Below, in pieces: positions 31,189 to 39,282 of a stretch of DNA of 64,000 bases. The notes beneath the pieces were generated by a model that was given only the letters and a program-made list of their open reading frames with translations, was not told the origin of the DNA and searched no databases. The stretch covers positions 62,001-126,000 of the forward strand of contig CAVZIX010000005.1 in NCBI GenBank assembly GCA_963775395.1, in the 5' to 3' direction. The stretch comes from JAIBJN01 sp963775395. Its GTDB lineage: Bacteria > Actinomycetota > Thermoleophilia > Gaiellales > Gaiellaceae. The position numbers and the translations under genes are program-made. Numbering within the stretch: the stretch's first letter is position 1; each line of letters opens with the position of its first letter.

Positions 31189-32301
31189 CTAGCTGTTCGT
31201 CGCCGGCGCGGCGACGCGGCGCATCGCCTGTGCGAAGAGCTCGTTCTCCTCCCGCGAGCCGACCGTGATCCGAATCGCGCCCGGCGCCCCGAACGGGCCC
31301 AGCGGGCGGACGATGACGCCCTCGCGGAGCAGCGCGTCGAACACGGGCCGGGCGTCGTCGGCGACCTCCGCGTAGACGAAGTTCGCGACCGGCGGCGAGG
31401 CGATCGTGAGCCCGAGCTCCGCGCACAGCTCGACGAGGTGCGTGCGCGACTCGCCGGTCACGCGGCGGCGCCGCTCGAGCTCGTCCGGGTCGTCGAGGCT
31501 CGCCGCCGCTGCGTCCTGGGCCTGCTGCGTGATATCGAAGGCGTTGCGCACCTTCTTGATCGCGTCGACGACCTCCTTCTGGCCGACCCCGTAGCCGACC
31601 CGGAGGCCGGCGAGCCCGTAGATCTTGGAGAACGTCCGCAGGACGAGCACACGGCGGCCCGCCTTGAGGTGCTCCTCGATTCCGTCCGGGTAGTCGGGCT
31701 CCTGGAGGTACTCGAAGTACGCCTCGTCGAGCACCGTGAGCACGTGGTCGGGCACGCGCTCGAAGTAGGCGTCGACGTCGTCGCGGCCGATCATCGTGCC
31801 CGTCGGGTTGTTCGGGTTGCAGAGGTAGACGATCTTCGTCCGCTCGGTGACCGCGGCCAGCATCCGCTCGACGTCGTAGCGGTGGCCGGTGAGCGGGACG
31901 CGGACCGGAGTCGCCCCCATCTTGATCGCGGCGAGCGGGTAGCTGGCGAAGGAGGGCCAGCCGAAGACGACCTCGTCGCCGGGGTCGAGCGTGGCCAGCG
32001 AGAGATAGGCGATGATCGCGTCCGCGCCCGCGGCTACCGCCACGCTGGACGGCTCGACGCCGTGCCGCTCGGCGAGCCGCGTGACGAGGCGGTACGCGCC
32101 CCCGTCCGGATAGCGGTTCAGCTCCGGGAGCCCGCGCTCCAGCGCCGCGAGCGCGGCCGGGAAGGGCCCGAACTGCCCCTCGTTGGAGGCCAGCTTGACG
32201 ACGCGGTCGAGACCGAGCTCGCGCTGCACCTCCTCGACCGGCTTGCCCGGCTCGTAGGGGATGAGATCCGCGATCGCGGGCCTGAACAGGTCGCCGGGCA
32301 C
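31189..32301 (-). CDS. hisC: Histidinol-phosphate aminotransferase family protein
   Basis: A 370-residue fold-type I aminotransferase. The PLP lysine is K226 in RTFSKIYGLAGLRVGYG; LASNEGQFGP, LCNPNNPTG, LDEAYFEY and RITVG are the usual HisC-like motifs. It transfers an amino group to imidazole-acetol phosphate; several actinobacterial relatives act on aromatic keto acids instead, so phenylalanine or tyrosine synthesis is an alternative. No other his gene is present. GTG 32301 follows TAAGGT by 6 bases. Confidence 0.85.
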   Translation of the reverse strand: MPGDLFRPAIADLIPYEPGKPVEEVQRELGLDRVVKLASNEGQFGPFPAALAALERGLPELNRYPDGGAYRLVTRLAERHGVEPSSVAVAAGADAIIAYLSLATLDPGDEVVFGWPSFASYPLAAIKMGATPVRVPLTGHRYDVERMLAAVTERTKIVYLCNPNNPTGTMIGRDDVDAYFERVPDHVLTVLDEAYFEYLQEPDYPDGIEEHLKAGRRVLVLRTFSKIYGLAGLRVGYGVGQKEVVDAIKKVRNAFDITQQAQDAAAASLDDPDELERRRRVTGESRTHLVELCAELGLTIASPPVANFVYAEVADDARPVFDALLREGVIVRPLGPFGAPGAIRITVGSREENELFAQAMRRVAAPATNS

Positions 32302-32307
32302 CCGGAA

Positions 32308-32317
32308 ACCTTAACCT
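32308..32317. promoter_or_regulatory. Bidirectional promoter with overlapping -10 hexamers (hisC / LON-domain gene)
   Basis: ACCTTAACCT contains TAAGGT on the minus strand (32313-32308) and TAACCT on the plus strand (32312-32317), sharing the central TA. GTG 32301 is 6 bases from the first and GTG 32325 is 7 bases from the second. The geometry is the same as at 16400-16409. Confidence 0.65.
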
Positions 32318-32324
32318 GTGGCCC

Positions 32325-32936
32325 GTGGACGAGATCGGCCTCTTCCCACTCAACCTGGTGCTCGTTCCGGGCGAGCAGGCCCCTCTGCACATCTTCGAGC
32401 CGCGCTACCGCGAGCTGATCAGCGAGTGCCTCGACTTCGGCAACGACTTCGGCCTCGTGCTCGAGGACGATGAAGGACTGCGCGAGGTCGGAACGCGCTG
32501 CAACGTCGTCGAGGTGATCGACCGCTTCCCCGATGGGCGCCTCAACGTCGTCGTCGAGGCGACCGAACGCTTCCAGCTCCTCGAGGTCACCGACGGCCGC
32601 GCCTTCCGCACCGCCGAGGTCGAGACGTTGCCCGACGAGCCCGACACGCCCCTGGAGGACGAGGTGGAGGAGGTTCTGGCTGCCTACGCCCGCGTGGTCG
32701 CGGCTGCGGAGGCCGAGCTGGACGACCTCGACCTCGACGCCGACTCGGTCGCGTACCAGATCGCAGCGCGCATCGACTTCGGCACCGAGGTCAAGCAGGG
32801 CCTGCTCGAGCTGCGCTCGGAGCGGGAGCGCGTCGTCAAGCTCGCGCCGATGCTCAACCAGGCCGCCGAAGCGGTCGAGCGGGAGCGCGAGATCAGGACG
32901 CGAGCCGCCGGCAACGGCCGCGTCGAGCCGCTCTAG
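32325..32936 (+). CDS. LON substrate-binding domain protein
   Basis: A 203-residue protein with the Lon N-terminal domain only: EIGLFPLNLVLVPGEQAPLHIFEPRYREL at the start is diagnostic, followed by FGLVLE, GTRCNVVEV and FPDGRLNVVVEATERFQLL. The second half is helical and acidic (about 105-190). There is no AAA+ or protease domain, so it is not a protease itself; it may bind unfolded proteins or act as an adaptor. It is divergent from hisC on a shared promoter. Confidence 0.9.
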   Translation: MDEIGLFPLNLVLVPGEQAPLHIFEPRYRELISECLDFGNDFGLVLEDDEGLREVGTRCNVVEVIDRFPDGRLNVVVEATERFQLLEVTDGRAFRTAEVETLPDEPDTPLEDEVEEVLAAYARVVAAAEAELDDLDLDADSVAYQIAARIDFGTEVKQGLLELRSERERVVKLAPMLNQAAEAVEREREIRTRAAGNGRVEPL

Positions 32937-32953
32937 CCCGCGCGGGCCCTGTC

Positions 32954-33322
32954 TCACGCCGGGCGGCGGACGCCGTGGACCGGGCGGCCCGCGGCTTCCC
33001 ACGCGTAGTAGGACGCGCTCGGGCCGAATGACCGCTCGTAGGGGACGATGCGCGGGTTGCGGCCCACCTCCATCGCGCGCTGGGCGTGCCAGAGGAGGTT
33101 GGGGTCGTCCCGCTCGACCCAGACGAGGATCAGGTGCACGGCGGTCATGAACTCGGCCACGAACGCGCACCCGGGCGCCGGGCACGGGAACGGGTCGGTG
33201 CGGACGCAGAACCAGCCGGAGTGGTCCTCGTCGGTGTCGTCGATCCACAGCTCCTCTTCCTCCAGGAGCTCCTGCTCCTGGAAGAGGAGCGATCCGCGCC
33301 TGGGCTCGGCCGGCTCGGTCAT
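32954..33322 (-). CDS. Hypothetical protein with a possible zinc knuckle
   Basis: A 122-residue acidic protein (N terminus QEQELLEEEELWIDDTDEDH). A central CPAPGC motif with preceding cysteine (WFCVRTDPFPC) and following histidines (AVHLILVW, LLWHAQRA) could bind zinc. The C terminus (PYERSFGPSASYYAWEAAGRP) is aromatic. The family is not recognised. ATGA overlap with the acetyltransferase places it third in the ggt operon. Confidence 0.65.
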   Translation of the reverse strand: MTEPAEPRRGSLLFQEQELLEEEELWIDDTDEDHSGWFCVRTDPFPCPAPGCAFVAEFMTAVHLILVWVERDDPNLLWHAQRAMEVGRNPRIVPYERSFGPSASYYAWEAAGRPVHGVRRPA

Positions 33323-33822
33323 GCGACCTGCTTCGCCATGAGGATCGCGTCCACGAAGCCGCTGCCGCGCCGGTAATGCCGGTGCCGGTAGCCCTCGCGC
33401 TCGTAGCCGAGCTGCTCATAGAGGGCGATCGCGGCGTGGTTGTAGGGAAAGACGTGCAGCTCGAGCTTCGTCACGCCGACCTCGCGTGCCCAGGCCTCCC
33501 CCGCCTCCATCAGCGCGCGACCGATCCCCTGCCGTCGGCGCTCGAAGGCGACCATGATCCCGAGGTCGGCGATGTGCTCGCTCGCCGGGTGCGGGTCGCG
33601 CGCGAGCGAGATGCGCCCGACGATGCCGTCTTCGTCCTCCGCGACGAAGACCGCCGCGTGCGGGTGACGGCGCACCGTGCGGAGGTAGCGGCGCTCCTCG
33701 GAAGGGCTTCGCCACTCACCGTTCGTGATCAGCCACCCCTCGTCCTCGGCCCCGACGGCGCGCGCGAGCTCGACGAGCGCGGCGGCGTCGCCCGGAGCGG
33801 CCCGGCGGACGACCACCGTCAT
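33319..33822 (-). CDS. GNAT-family N-acetyltransferase
   Basis: A 167-residue GNAT: VRRAAPGDAAALVELAR at the start, the acetyl-CoA loop ERRRQGIGRALM (motif A, Q/RxxGxG/A), and the C-terminal VFPYNHAAIALYEQLGYEREG with the catalytic-region asparagine and tyrosine typical of the RimI-like group. The substrate is unknown. It overlaps ggt by ATGA and the downstream gene by ATGA. Confidence 0.88.
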   Translation of the reverse strand: MTVVVRRAAPGDAAALVELARAVGAEDEGWLITNGEWRSPSEERRYLRTVRRHPHAAVFVAEDEDGIVGRISLARDPHPASEHIADLGIMVAFERRRQGIGRALMEAGEAWAREVGVTKLELHVFPYNHAAIALYEQLGYEREGYRHRHYRRGSGFVDAILMAKQVA

Positions 33823-35381
33823 GCGACCACCAGGCCAGAGCCGCCGCGGCGCGGGTCACCGGCGGCCTCGAGCTCGCCGTTGCGGGCGACGACCGCTGCG
33901 GCGCCGCCGAAGTACAGATTCCGCCCGGCCCAGCGCGTGACGTCGTAGCCCTGCTCCTCCAGGAGGTCAGCCGCCGCGGAGTCGGTGCCGCCTTCCAGCT
34001 GCAGCGCATCATCGTCGAGATGCACACGGGGGGCCTCGATCGCCTCCTCGGCGCTGAGGCCGTGGTCGATGACGTTGACGACGATCTGGAGGATCGCCGC
34101 CCGCAGGCGGATCGAGCCCGCGCTGCCCACGACCAGCCGCGGGCGGCCGCGGTCGAGCACGAAGGACGGCGCCATCATGCTCGTCAGGCGCCCGCCGGGG
34201 CGCACTGCCCTGCCCGGCGGGTTGAGGTCGGGCTCGCCGAGCATGTTGTTCAGCTGGATGCCGGTGCCGGGGACGAAGAAGCCCGAGCCGCAGCCGGTCG
34301 AGGCCGAGAGCGACGCGGCGTTGCCGTCGCCGTCCACGACGCTGATGTGCGTCGTCGAGGGGATGCCGCCGGCTTCGTGGACGGGCGCCCTCCCCCGCTC
34401 CCGCGCAGCCTGCGCCGCTTCGGCGACGCGCTCGTCCGCGAGGATGCGCCGCGTCGCGCCGCCGCGGTAGAGATCGGCGACGAAGCTGCCGCCGCGGATC
34501 CGCGCGGTCTCGCGCATCGCCTCCGTCAGCACGGAGATCGCCTCGGCGCTCCCACGCGCCGGCATGGGCCCGAGGCGGTCGAGGATCCTGAGCGCGAACG
34601 CGATCAGGAGGCCGCCCGAGGACGGCGGCGGGTTCGAGACGAACTCCGTGTCCCGGTAGGCGGCCCGCACGGGGCGGCGCTGGATCACCCGGTACTCGGA
34701 GAGGTCGGACTCCGTCACCCGGCCGCCGCGCTCGCGCACTGCGCCGGCGACGCGGCGCGCCAGCTCCCCGCGATAGAAGGTGTCGGCGCCCTCCACGGCC
34801 AGCCATTCGAGCGTCTCGGCGAGCTCCTCCATCACGACCTCCTGCCCCTCCTCGAGCGGGCAGTCGCCGCCGTAGACGCGGCGGCCCTCCTCCTCGTGGC
34901 GGAGGATCGCGTCGAGGATGTCGTGGAGGAACGCCTGGGCGGCGTTCAGGGGGACGCCGCGGCGGGCGATCTCGACCGCGGGCCCGACGAGCTCGGCCCA
35001 GGGCAGCTTCCCGAAGCGGCGGTGCGCCGCGGCGAGGCCGGCGGGCGCCCCTGGGACGGCGATCGCGGCGGGGCCGATGAGGAAGACCTGCTTCGTCCGC
35101 TCGTCGAAGGGGACGTCCACCGCCAACATCTCCGGGCTCTCCCCCGGCGGCACGCCGGCGCCGGGAACGGCGACGAAGAAGTCCAGGAGCCGGTCGCTTC
35201 CGTCATGTGCGGAGTGCACGAGCATGAAGCCGCCGCCGCCGGGGCCGGTCAGCGGGCTCTCGGCGACCCAGGAGACGAAGGCCGACGCGATGCAGGCGTC
35301 GACCGCGTTCCCTCCCTCGGCGAGGATTCTCGCTCCCGCCTGGGCGGTCAGCGGGTGGCCCGCGGCCACTGCGCCCTTCAT
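33819..35381 (-). CDS. ggt: Gamma-glutamyltransferase family protein
   Basis: A 520-residue Ntn-hydrolase precursor. Autocleavage should occur before T343 in PSTTHISVVD, which becomes the nucleophile of the small subunit. The large subunit starts AAGHPLTAQAGARIL with no signal peptide, so the enzyme is probably cytosolic, unlike classical periplasmic Ggt. GSAGSIRLRA forms part of the substrate pocket. It hydrolyses or transfers gamma-glutamyl groups (glutathione-like substrates; actinobacteria use other thiols, so the substrate is open). TACGCT (35393-35388) lies 6 bases before ATG 35381. Confidence 0.9.
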   Translation of the reverse strand: MKGAVAAGHPLTAQAGARILAEGGNAVDACIASAFVSWVAESPLTGPGGGGFMLVHSAHDGSDRLLDFFVAVPGAGVPPGESPEMLAVDVPFDERTKQVFLIGPAAIAVPGAPAGLAAAHRRFGKLPWAELVGPAVEIARRGVPLNAAQAFLHDILDAILRHEEEGRRVYGGDCPLEEGQEVVMEELAETLEWLAVEGADTFYRGELARRVAGAVRERGGRVTESDLSEYRVIQRRPVRAAYRDTEFVSNPPPSSGGLLIAFALRILDRLGPMPARGSAEAISVLTEAMRETARIRGGSFVADLYRGGATRRILADERVAEAAQAARERGRAPVHEAGGIPSTTHISVVDGDGNAASLSASTGCGSGFFVPGTGIQLNNMLGEPDLNPPGRAVRPGGRLTSMMAPSFVLDRGRPRLVVGSAGSIRLRAAILQIVVNVIDHGLSAEEAIEAPRVHLDDDALQLEGGTDSAAADLLEEQGYDVTRWAGRNLYFGGAAAVVARNGELEAAGDPRRGGSGLVVA

Positions 35382-35411
35382 GGCAAGAGCGTAGCGCCGA
35401 CGCTTCGTCGG

Positions 35412-36887
35412 CTACAGATCGGTCAGGAAGCTCGGAGGCTCGAGCGGATCGGGCTCCGCCGTCGCACGGAGGACGCGCTCGGCCGGCTTGCCGATTCCCG
35501 TGGCGATCACGGTCACCCATACCTGGCCGGCCAGCCGCTCGTCGATCGTCGCGCCGAAGATGATGTTCGTTTCCTCGGTGGCGCCCCTGCGGATGACCTC
35601 CGCCGCCTCGTTGACCTCGAGCAGCGTCAGGTCTTCGCCGCCGGCGATGGAGAGCAGGATGCCCCTCGCGCCGACGAGCTCCGTGTCGATGAGCGGCGAG
35701 CGCAGCGCGCGCTCGGCCGCCTCGTGGGCGCGGTTGTCGCCCGTGGCGAAGCCGATCCCCATCAGCGCGGTGCCGGCGTTCGACATGACCGTGCGGACGT
35801 CCGCGAAGTCGAGGTTGATGAGCCCCGGCATCGTGATCAGGTCACAAATCCCCTGGACGCCCTGGCGAAGGACGTCGTCGGCGATGCGGAACGCGTCGAG
35901 CATCGAGGTCGAGCGGTCGAGCACCTCGAGCAGGCGGTCGTTCGGGATCATGATGACCGTGTCGCAGACCTCGCGGAGGGCGTCGGCCCCGGCCTGGGCC
36001 TGCGAGCGGCGGCGCGTGCCCTCGAAGCGGAACGGCATGGTGACGATGCCGACCGTGAGCGCGCCGACATCCCGGGCAAGCTGGGCGACGACGGGCGCGG
36101 CGCCCGAGCCGGTCCCGCCGCCCTCGCCGGCGGTCACGAAGACCATGTCCGAGCCGCGGAGGACGTGCTTGATCTGGTCCTCGGCCTCCTCGGCGGCGCG
36201 GCGGCCGATGTCCGGGTCGGCGCCCGAGCCGAGTCCCTGGGTCAGGTCACGGCCGATGTGGAGCTTGATCGGCGCCTCGCACTGCTTCAGCTGCTGAATG
36301 TCGGTGTTGACCGCGATGAACTCGACCTGGGAGATGCCGGCCTCGATCATCCGGTTGACCGCGTTCAGCCCGGCGCCGCCGACGCCGACGACGCGGATGA
36401 CCGCGAGATAGGCGGCGGAGTCGGGCCTCGGCGTCGTGCGCATGCGCGGCGCGGGCTCGACGAGGCGGCGCATGGCCTGCCTGCGCTCGACCTCGGGGTC
36501 TGCATAGGGGCGCTCGGGCTCGGCCTCGCGCTCGGGCGGCGCAACCGGAGCAGGCGGAGGCGGGGCGGCCGACTCGGCCTCGACGGGCGCCGGGCGCTCG
36601 GACGGCGGAGGCGGGTCGGCGAAGGTGCGCTCGTCGTCGGGTGCGGGAGCAGGCTCGGGCTCCGAGGCCGGCTCGGCGTGGCGCTCGCCCGGCGGCGGTG
36701 CCTCGGGCGCGGGATCCGGCACGGCGGCGGCCGACTCGACGGTCGCCATCTCCTCGGGGCGCGGCTCCTGAGCACCCGTTTCCCGGCCGGGCTCGCCCTC
36801 CTTCTCGGACTGGCGCTGCGCTGCCTCGGTCGCCTTGAAGAGCTCGGCGAGCGGGCCCTCACGCATGCTGGCGCGGCGTCGCGCCAT
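35412..36887 (-). CDS. ftsZ: FtsZ-family tubulin GTPase with a 160-residue disordered N-terminal extension
   Basis: A 491-residue protein. Residues 1-160 are low complexity, rich in P, E and A (APEAPPPGERHAEPASEPEP type) after a basic start MARRRASMREG. The tubulin fold then runs from about 162 (VIRVVGVGGAGLNAV) through the GTP loop GGGTGSGAAPVV, FRFEGTRR, NDRLLEV and the T7 loop NLDFADVRTVM. The usual long disordered linker after the fold is missing; the protein ends DPLEPPSFLTDL, which resembles the C-terminal FtsZ peptide that binds partners. ATG 36887 has AAGGAGG 5 bases upstream and overlaps parA by 29 bp. It forms the cytokinetic ring or a related filament. Confidence 0.9.
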   Translation of the reverse strand: MARRRASMREGPLAELFKATEAAQRQSEKEGEPGRETGAQEPRPEEMATVESAAAVPDPAPEAPPPGERHAEPASEPEPAPAPDDERTFADPPPPSERPAPVEAESAAPPPPAPVAPPEREAEPERPYADPEVERRQAMRRLVEPAPRMRTTPRPDSAAYLAVIRVVGVGGAGLNAVNRMIEAGISQVEFIAVNTDIQQLKQCEAPIKLHIGRDLTQGLGSGADPDIGRRAAEEAEDQIKHVLRGSDMVFVTAGEGGGTGSGAAPVVAQLARDVGALTVGIVTMPFRFEGTRRRSQAQAGADALREVCDTVIMIPNDRLLEVLDRSTSMLDAFRIADDVLRQGVQGICDLITMPGLINLDFADVRTVMSNAGTALMGIGFATGDNRAHEAAERALRSPLIDTELVGARGILLSIAGGEDLTLLEVNEAAEVIRRGATEETNIIFGATIDERLAGQVWVTVIATGIGKPAERVLRATAEPDPLEPPSFLTDL

Positions 36888-37692
36888 CGAGCACCTCCTT
36901 TGCGAGGTCGCGGTAGGCCTGAGCGGCCGATCCGGACGGCTCGTACTTGAGCACGGAGCTGCCCTGCACGGGCGCTTCCGCATAGCGCACGGTCTTGCGG
37001 ATCCTCGTGTCGAAGACGAGGTCGCCGAAGTTCTCCTTGAGCATCTCGACGGCTTCCTTCGAGTGCAGCGTGCGGCCGTCGTACATGGTCGGGAGGATCC
37101 CGCGGATCTCGACCGTCGGGTTGAGGTTCTCGCGGATCATCGAGAGCGTGTTCTCGAGCTGGACGAGCCCGCGCAGCGAGAGGTACTCGCACTGCACCGG
37201 GACGATCACGCTGTCGGCGGCGGTGAGCGCGTTGATCGTCAGGAGCCCGAGCGACGGCGGGGTGTCGATGAGGATGTAGTCGTAGCGGCTGCGCGCGGGC
37301 AGCAGGCCTTTCTGGAGCGCTCGCTCGCGCCCGATCATGCTCGAGAGGGCGAGCTCGGCGCCGGCGAGGTCGATCGACGAGACGGCGAGGTCGATCTCCG
37401 TGCGGTGGATGACCTCGTCGATCGGGAGGCTGTGGACGAGGACGTCGAACATCGAACGCTCGACGCTGTCCGGGTCCATGCCCTGACTCATGGTCAGGTT
37501 GCCCTGCGGGTCGAGGTCGACCCCGAGCACGTTGAACCCCTGCTCTCTGAACGCGACGGCGAGGTTGAGCGTCGTCGTCGTCTTCGCCACGCCGCCCTTC
37601 TGGTTGGCGAGCGCGATGACCTGACCCAGCTTGACTCCCTGTGAGGTAGGCGTCTGCTTGCGCGGACGCGTGAGGATTCCGGAAAGGCCCAT
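36859..37692 (-). CDS. ParA/Soj-family ATPase
   Basis: A 277-residue ParA-type ATPase with the deviant Walker A KGGVAKTTTT, the switch LGVDLDPQGN, the Walker B region YILIDTPPSLG and VPVQCEYLSLRGL. It forms ATP-dependent dimers on the nucleoid and positions chromosomes or other cargo. No parB or parS is near; instead it is coupled to ftsZ, so it may place the division ring in the manner of MinD/MipZ-type proteins. ATG 37692 is chosen for the AGGAG upstream; an earlier in-frame ATG at 37725 is possible. TACCCT precedes it as a -10. Confidence 0.9.
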   Translation of the reverse strand: MGLSGILTRPRKQTPTSQGVKLGQVIALANQKGGVAKTTTTLNLAVAFREQGFNVLGVDLDPQGNLTMSQGMDPDSVERSMFDVLVHSLPIDEVIHRTEIDLAVSSIDLAGAELALSSMIGRERALQKGLLPARSRYDYILIDTPPSLGLLTINALTAADSVIVPVQCEYLSLRGLVQLENTLSMIRENLNPTVEIRGILPTMYDGRTLHSKEAVEMLKENFGDLVFDTRIRKTVRYAEAPVQGSSVLKYEPSGSAAQAYRDLAKEVLDGATPRQHA

Positions 37693-37819
37693 TGAGGGCT
37701 CCTGTTTCGTGCCAGGGTAGCACAATCCTTCCCCGGTTCCCGTCCCGCAATCCGGCTTGGCAAGCGGGCCTGCGGGGTTTTTGCCCTCCGGGGGAGCCCC
37801 GATCTCTCGCGGTCGCGAC

Positions 37820-38758
37820 CTAGCGGCGGAGCGCGAGCAGCGAGAGCATCTCGAAGCAGGCGTTCGCGGCCACGAACGCCGTCACGCCGGCAGGGTCGAA
37901 CGGCGGCGAGACCTCGACGCAGTCGAACCCGCGGAAGTCGAGGCCCGCGAGGGATCGAACGTATGTGAGCGCATCGCGGCTCGACGGCCCACCGACCTCC
38001 GGCGTCCCGGTGCCGGGCGCGAACGCCGGGTCGACGAAGTCGATGTCGAACGAGAGGAAGCACGGGCCTGTGCCGACCCGGTCACGGGCACGCTCGGAGA
38101 AGCCCCCCGGGCCGAGCGCCGCGAGCTCTTCATAGGTGAGAGCGTCGATCCCGAGCTCCGCCGGATACCCGGCCTCGGCGGCCGACGACAGGGATCCGCG
38201 CAGGCCTGCCTGGATCGACCGCGAGGTGTCGATCAGGCCCTCCTCGACCGCACGACGAACGACGCTCCCGTGGAAGAGCTTCTGCCCGAAGTACTCGTCC
38301 CACAGGTCGTGGTGCGAGTCGAACTGGATCAGCGCCAGCGGGCCGTGCACGGCGGCGAGCGCCCTCAGCTCCGCGAGCAGGACCGTGTGGTCGCCCCCGA
38401 GGCACAGCGTCGTCACCCCGGCGCGAGCGATCACCTCGAGCGCGACGGCGGAGCGCTCGAGCGAATCGGCGGTCGAGCCCGGGACCGTGGGCACGTCGCC
38501 GTAGTCGACGAGGGAAAGCTTGTCGACGACGTTCACGCCCAGGAGTGGGTTGTAGTTGCGCAGCATCACCGAGGCGCTGCGGATGCCCTCCGGCCCGAAG
38601 CGGGCGCCTGTGCGGTAGACGACCGCCCCGTCGGTCGGGATGCCGACGATCGCGACATCGACGTCCTCGAGGTCGCGGACGTGCGGGAGCCGCATGAACG
38701 TCCGCGGGCCCGAAAAGCGCGGCGTCTCGAACGCGTCGGGCGGCCCGTAGCGCGGCAT
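37820..38758 (-). CDS. Agmatinase/arginase family ureohydrolase
   Basis: A 312-residue binuclear manganese enzyme. Metal ligands lie in GGDHTVL, FDSHHDLWD and SFDIDFVDPA; PEVGGPSSRD is a substrate-loop motif of agmatinase-type members. It hydrolyses agmatine, guanidinobutyrate or another guanidino compound to urea. A perfect TATAAT (38773-38768) lies 9 bases before ATG 38758, suggesting strong leaderless expression. It is upstream of, but separated from, the parA-ftsZ pair. Confidence 0.88.
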   Translation of the reverse strand: MPRYGPPDAFETPRFSGPRTFMRLPHVRDLEDVDVAIVGIPTDGAVVYRTGARFGPEGIRSASVMLRNYNPLLGVNVVDKLSLVDYGDVPTVPGSTADSLERSAVALEVIARAGVTTLCLGGDHTVLLAELRALAAVHGPLALIQFDSHHDLWDEYFGQKLFHGSVVRRAVEEGLIDTSRSIQAGLRGSLSSAAEAGYPAELGIDALTYEELAALGPGGFSERARDRVGTGPCFLSFDIDFVDPAFAPGTGTPEVGGPSSRDALTYVRSLAGLDFRGFDCVEVSPPFDPAGVTAFVAANACFEMLSLLALRR

Positions 38759-38768
38759 CGGGCCGCGA

Positions 38769-39044
38769 TTATAGGGCGGGACTGCCGGCGCCTTCGGGCA
38801 CCACCTCCTTCACCTCGTCCATCGTCGCGCGGCATCCTCGCAACGCTGCCTCCGCCGCGGCGGTCTGCCCACACCCGGCTTCCCCGTTGCCGGATGCCCT
38901 CGTTCCGTGCTCGACCGCGAGCCAGGCCTCCCCTTCGCGCAGCAGCTGCCTGACCTCCGCAAGGAGGTCGGCTGCCGGCGCCTGTGCGCCCTGGAGGGTC
39001 TCGATCCGCTCGAGACGACGGATGACTCGACGTGCCTCGTCCAT
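38769..39044 (-). CDS. Hypothetical helical protein
   Basis: A 91-residue protein, MDEARRVIRRLERIETL and onward: a long amphipathic helix (about 1-50, ADLLAEVRQLLREGEAWL), then a Gly/Cys region (GEAGCGQTAAAEAALRGC) and an acidic tail. ATG 39044 is chosen because TAGCCT (39057-39052) sits 7 bases upstream. The family is not recognised. Its 3' end contains the agmatinase TATAAT box. Confidence 0.6.
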   Translation of the reverse strand: MDEARRVIRRLERIETLQGAQAPAADLLAEVRQLLREGEAWLAVEHGTRASGNGEAGCGQTAAAEAALRGCRATMDEVKEVVPEGAGSPAL

Positions 39045-39060
39045 GAGACCGAGGCTACGC

Positions 39061-39282
39061 CTACGAATCGCGCGGGTGTGTGTCCTCGTGTTCCGGTTCT
39101 TGCGCGAATGCGCCACGACATTCGCGCCGGTAGACGATCAGAAGCGCAACGACGCCGGTAGCGGCGACCGCAAGCGTGATCCAGCTGAACTGGAAGATCG
39201 GCAGGAGGACGCCGAGAACCATCCCGAAGGCGAGCAACCGACAGCGGCGCCGGCGCAGGAGCTCGGCGCGCGAGGGGATCAT
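39061..39282 (-). CDS. Small two-helix membrane protein
   Basis: A 73-residue protein: a basic start (MIPSRAELLRRRRCRL), two adjacent hydrophobic helices (LLAFGMVLGVLLPIFQF and LAVAATGVVALLIVY) and a polar tail with a cysteine and acidic residues (EPEHEDTHPRDS). ATGA overlap with the 432-residue gene makes it the last member of the lhr operon. The function is unknown. Confidence 0.65.
   Translation of the reverse strand: MIPSRAELLRRRRCRLLAFGMVLGVLLPIFQFSWITLAVAATGVVALLIVYRRECRGAFAQEPEHEDTHPRDS

Noticed and set aside
34020..36950. 976-codon plus-strand frame opposite ggt and ftsZ
   Set aside because: It is antisense to two intact, motif-complete genes, has no domain pattern, and its His/Arg/Asp-rich content is typical of GC-bias shadows.
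37740..37795. Possible plus-strand terminator (CCCGCA...TGCGGGGTTTTT) between agmatinase and parA
   Set aside because: The stem is interrupted and the inner pairing would need a loop of one or two bases; there is no upstream plus-strand gene. Too weak to list.
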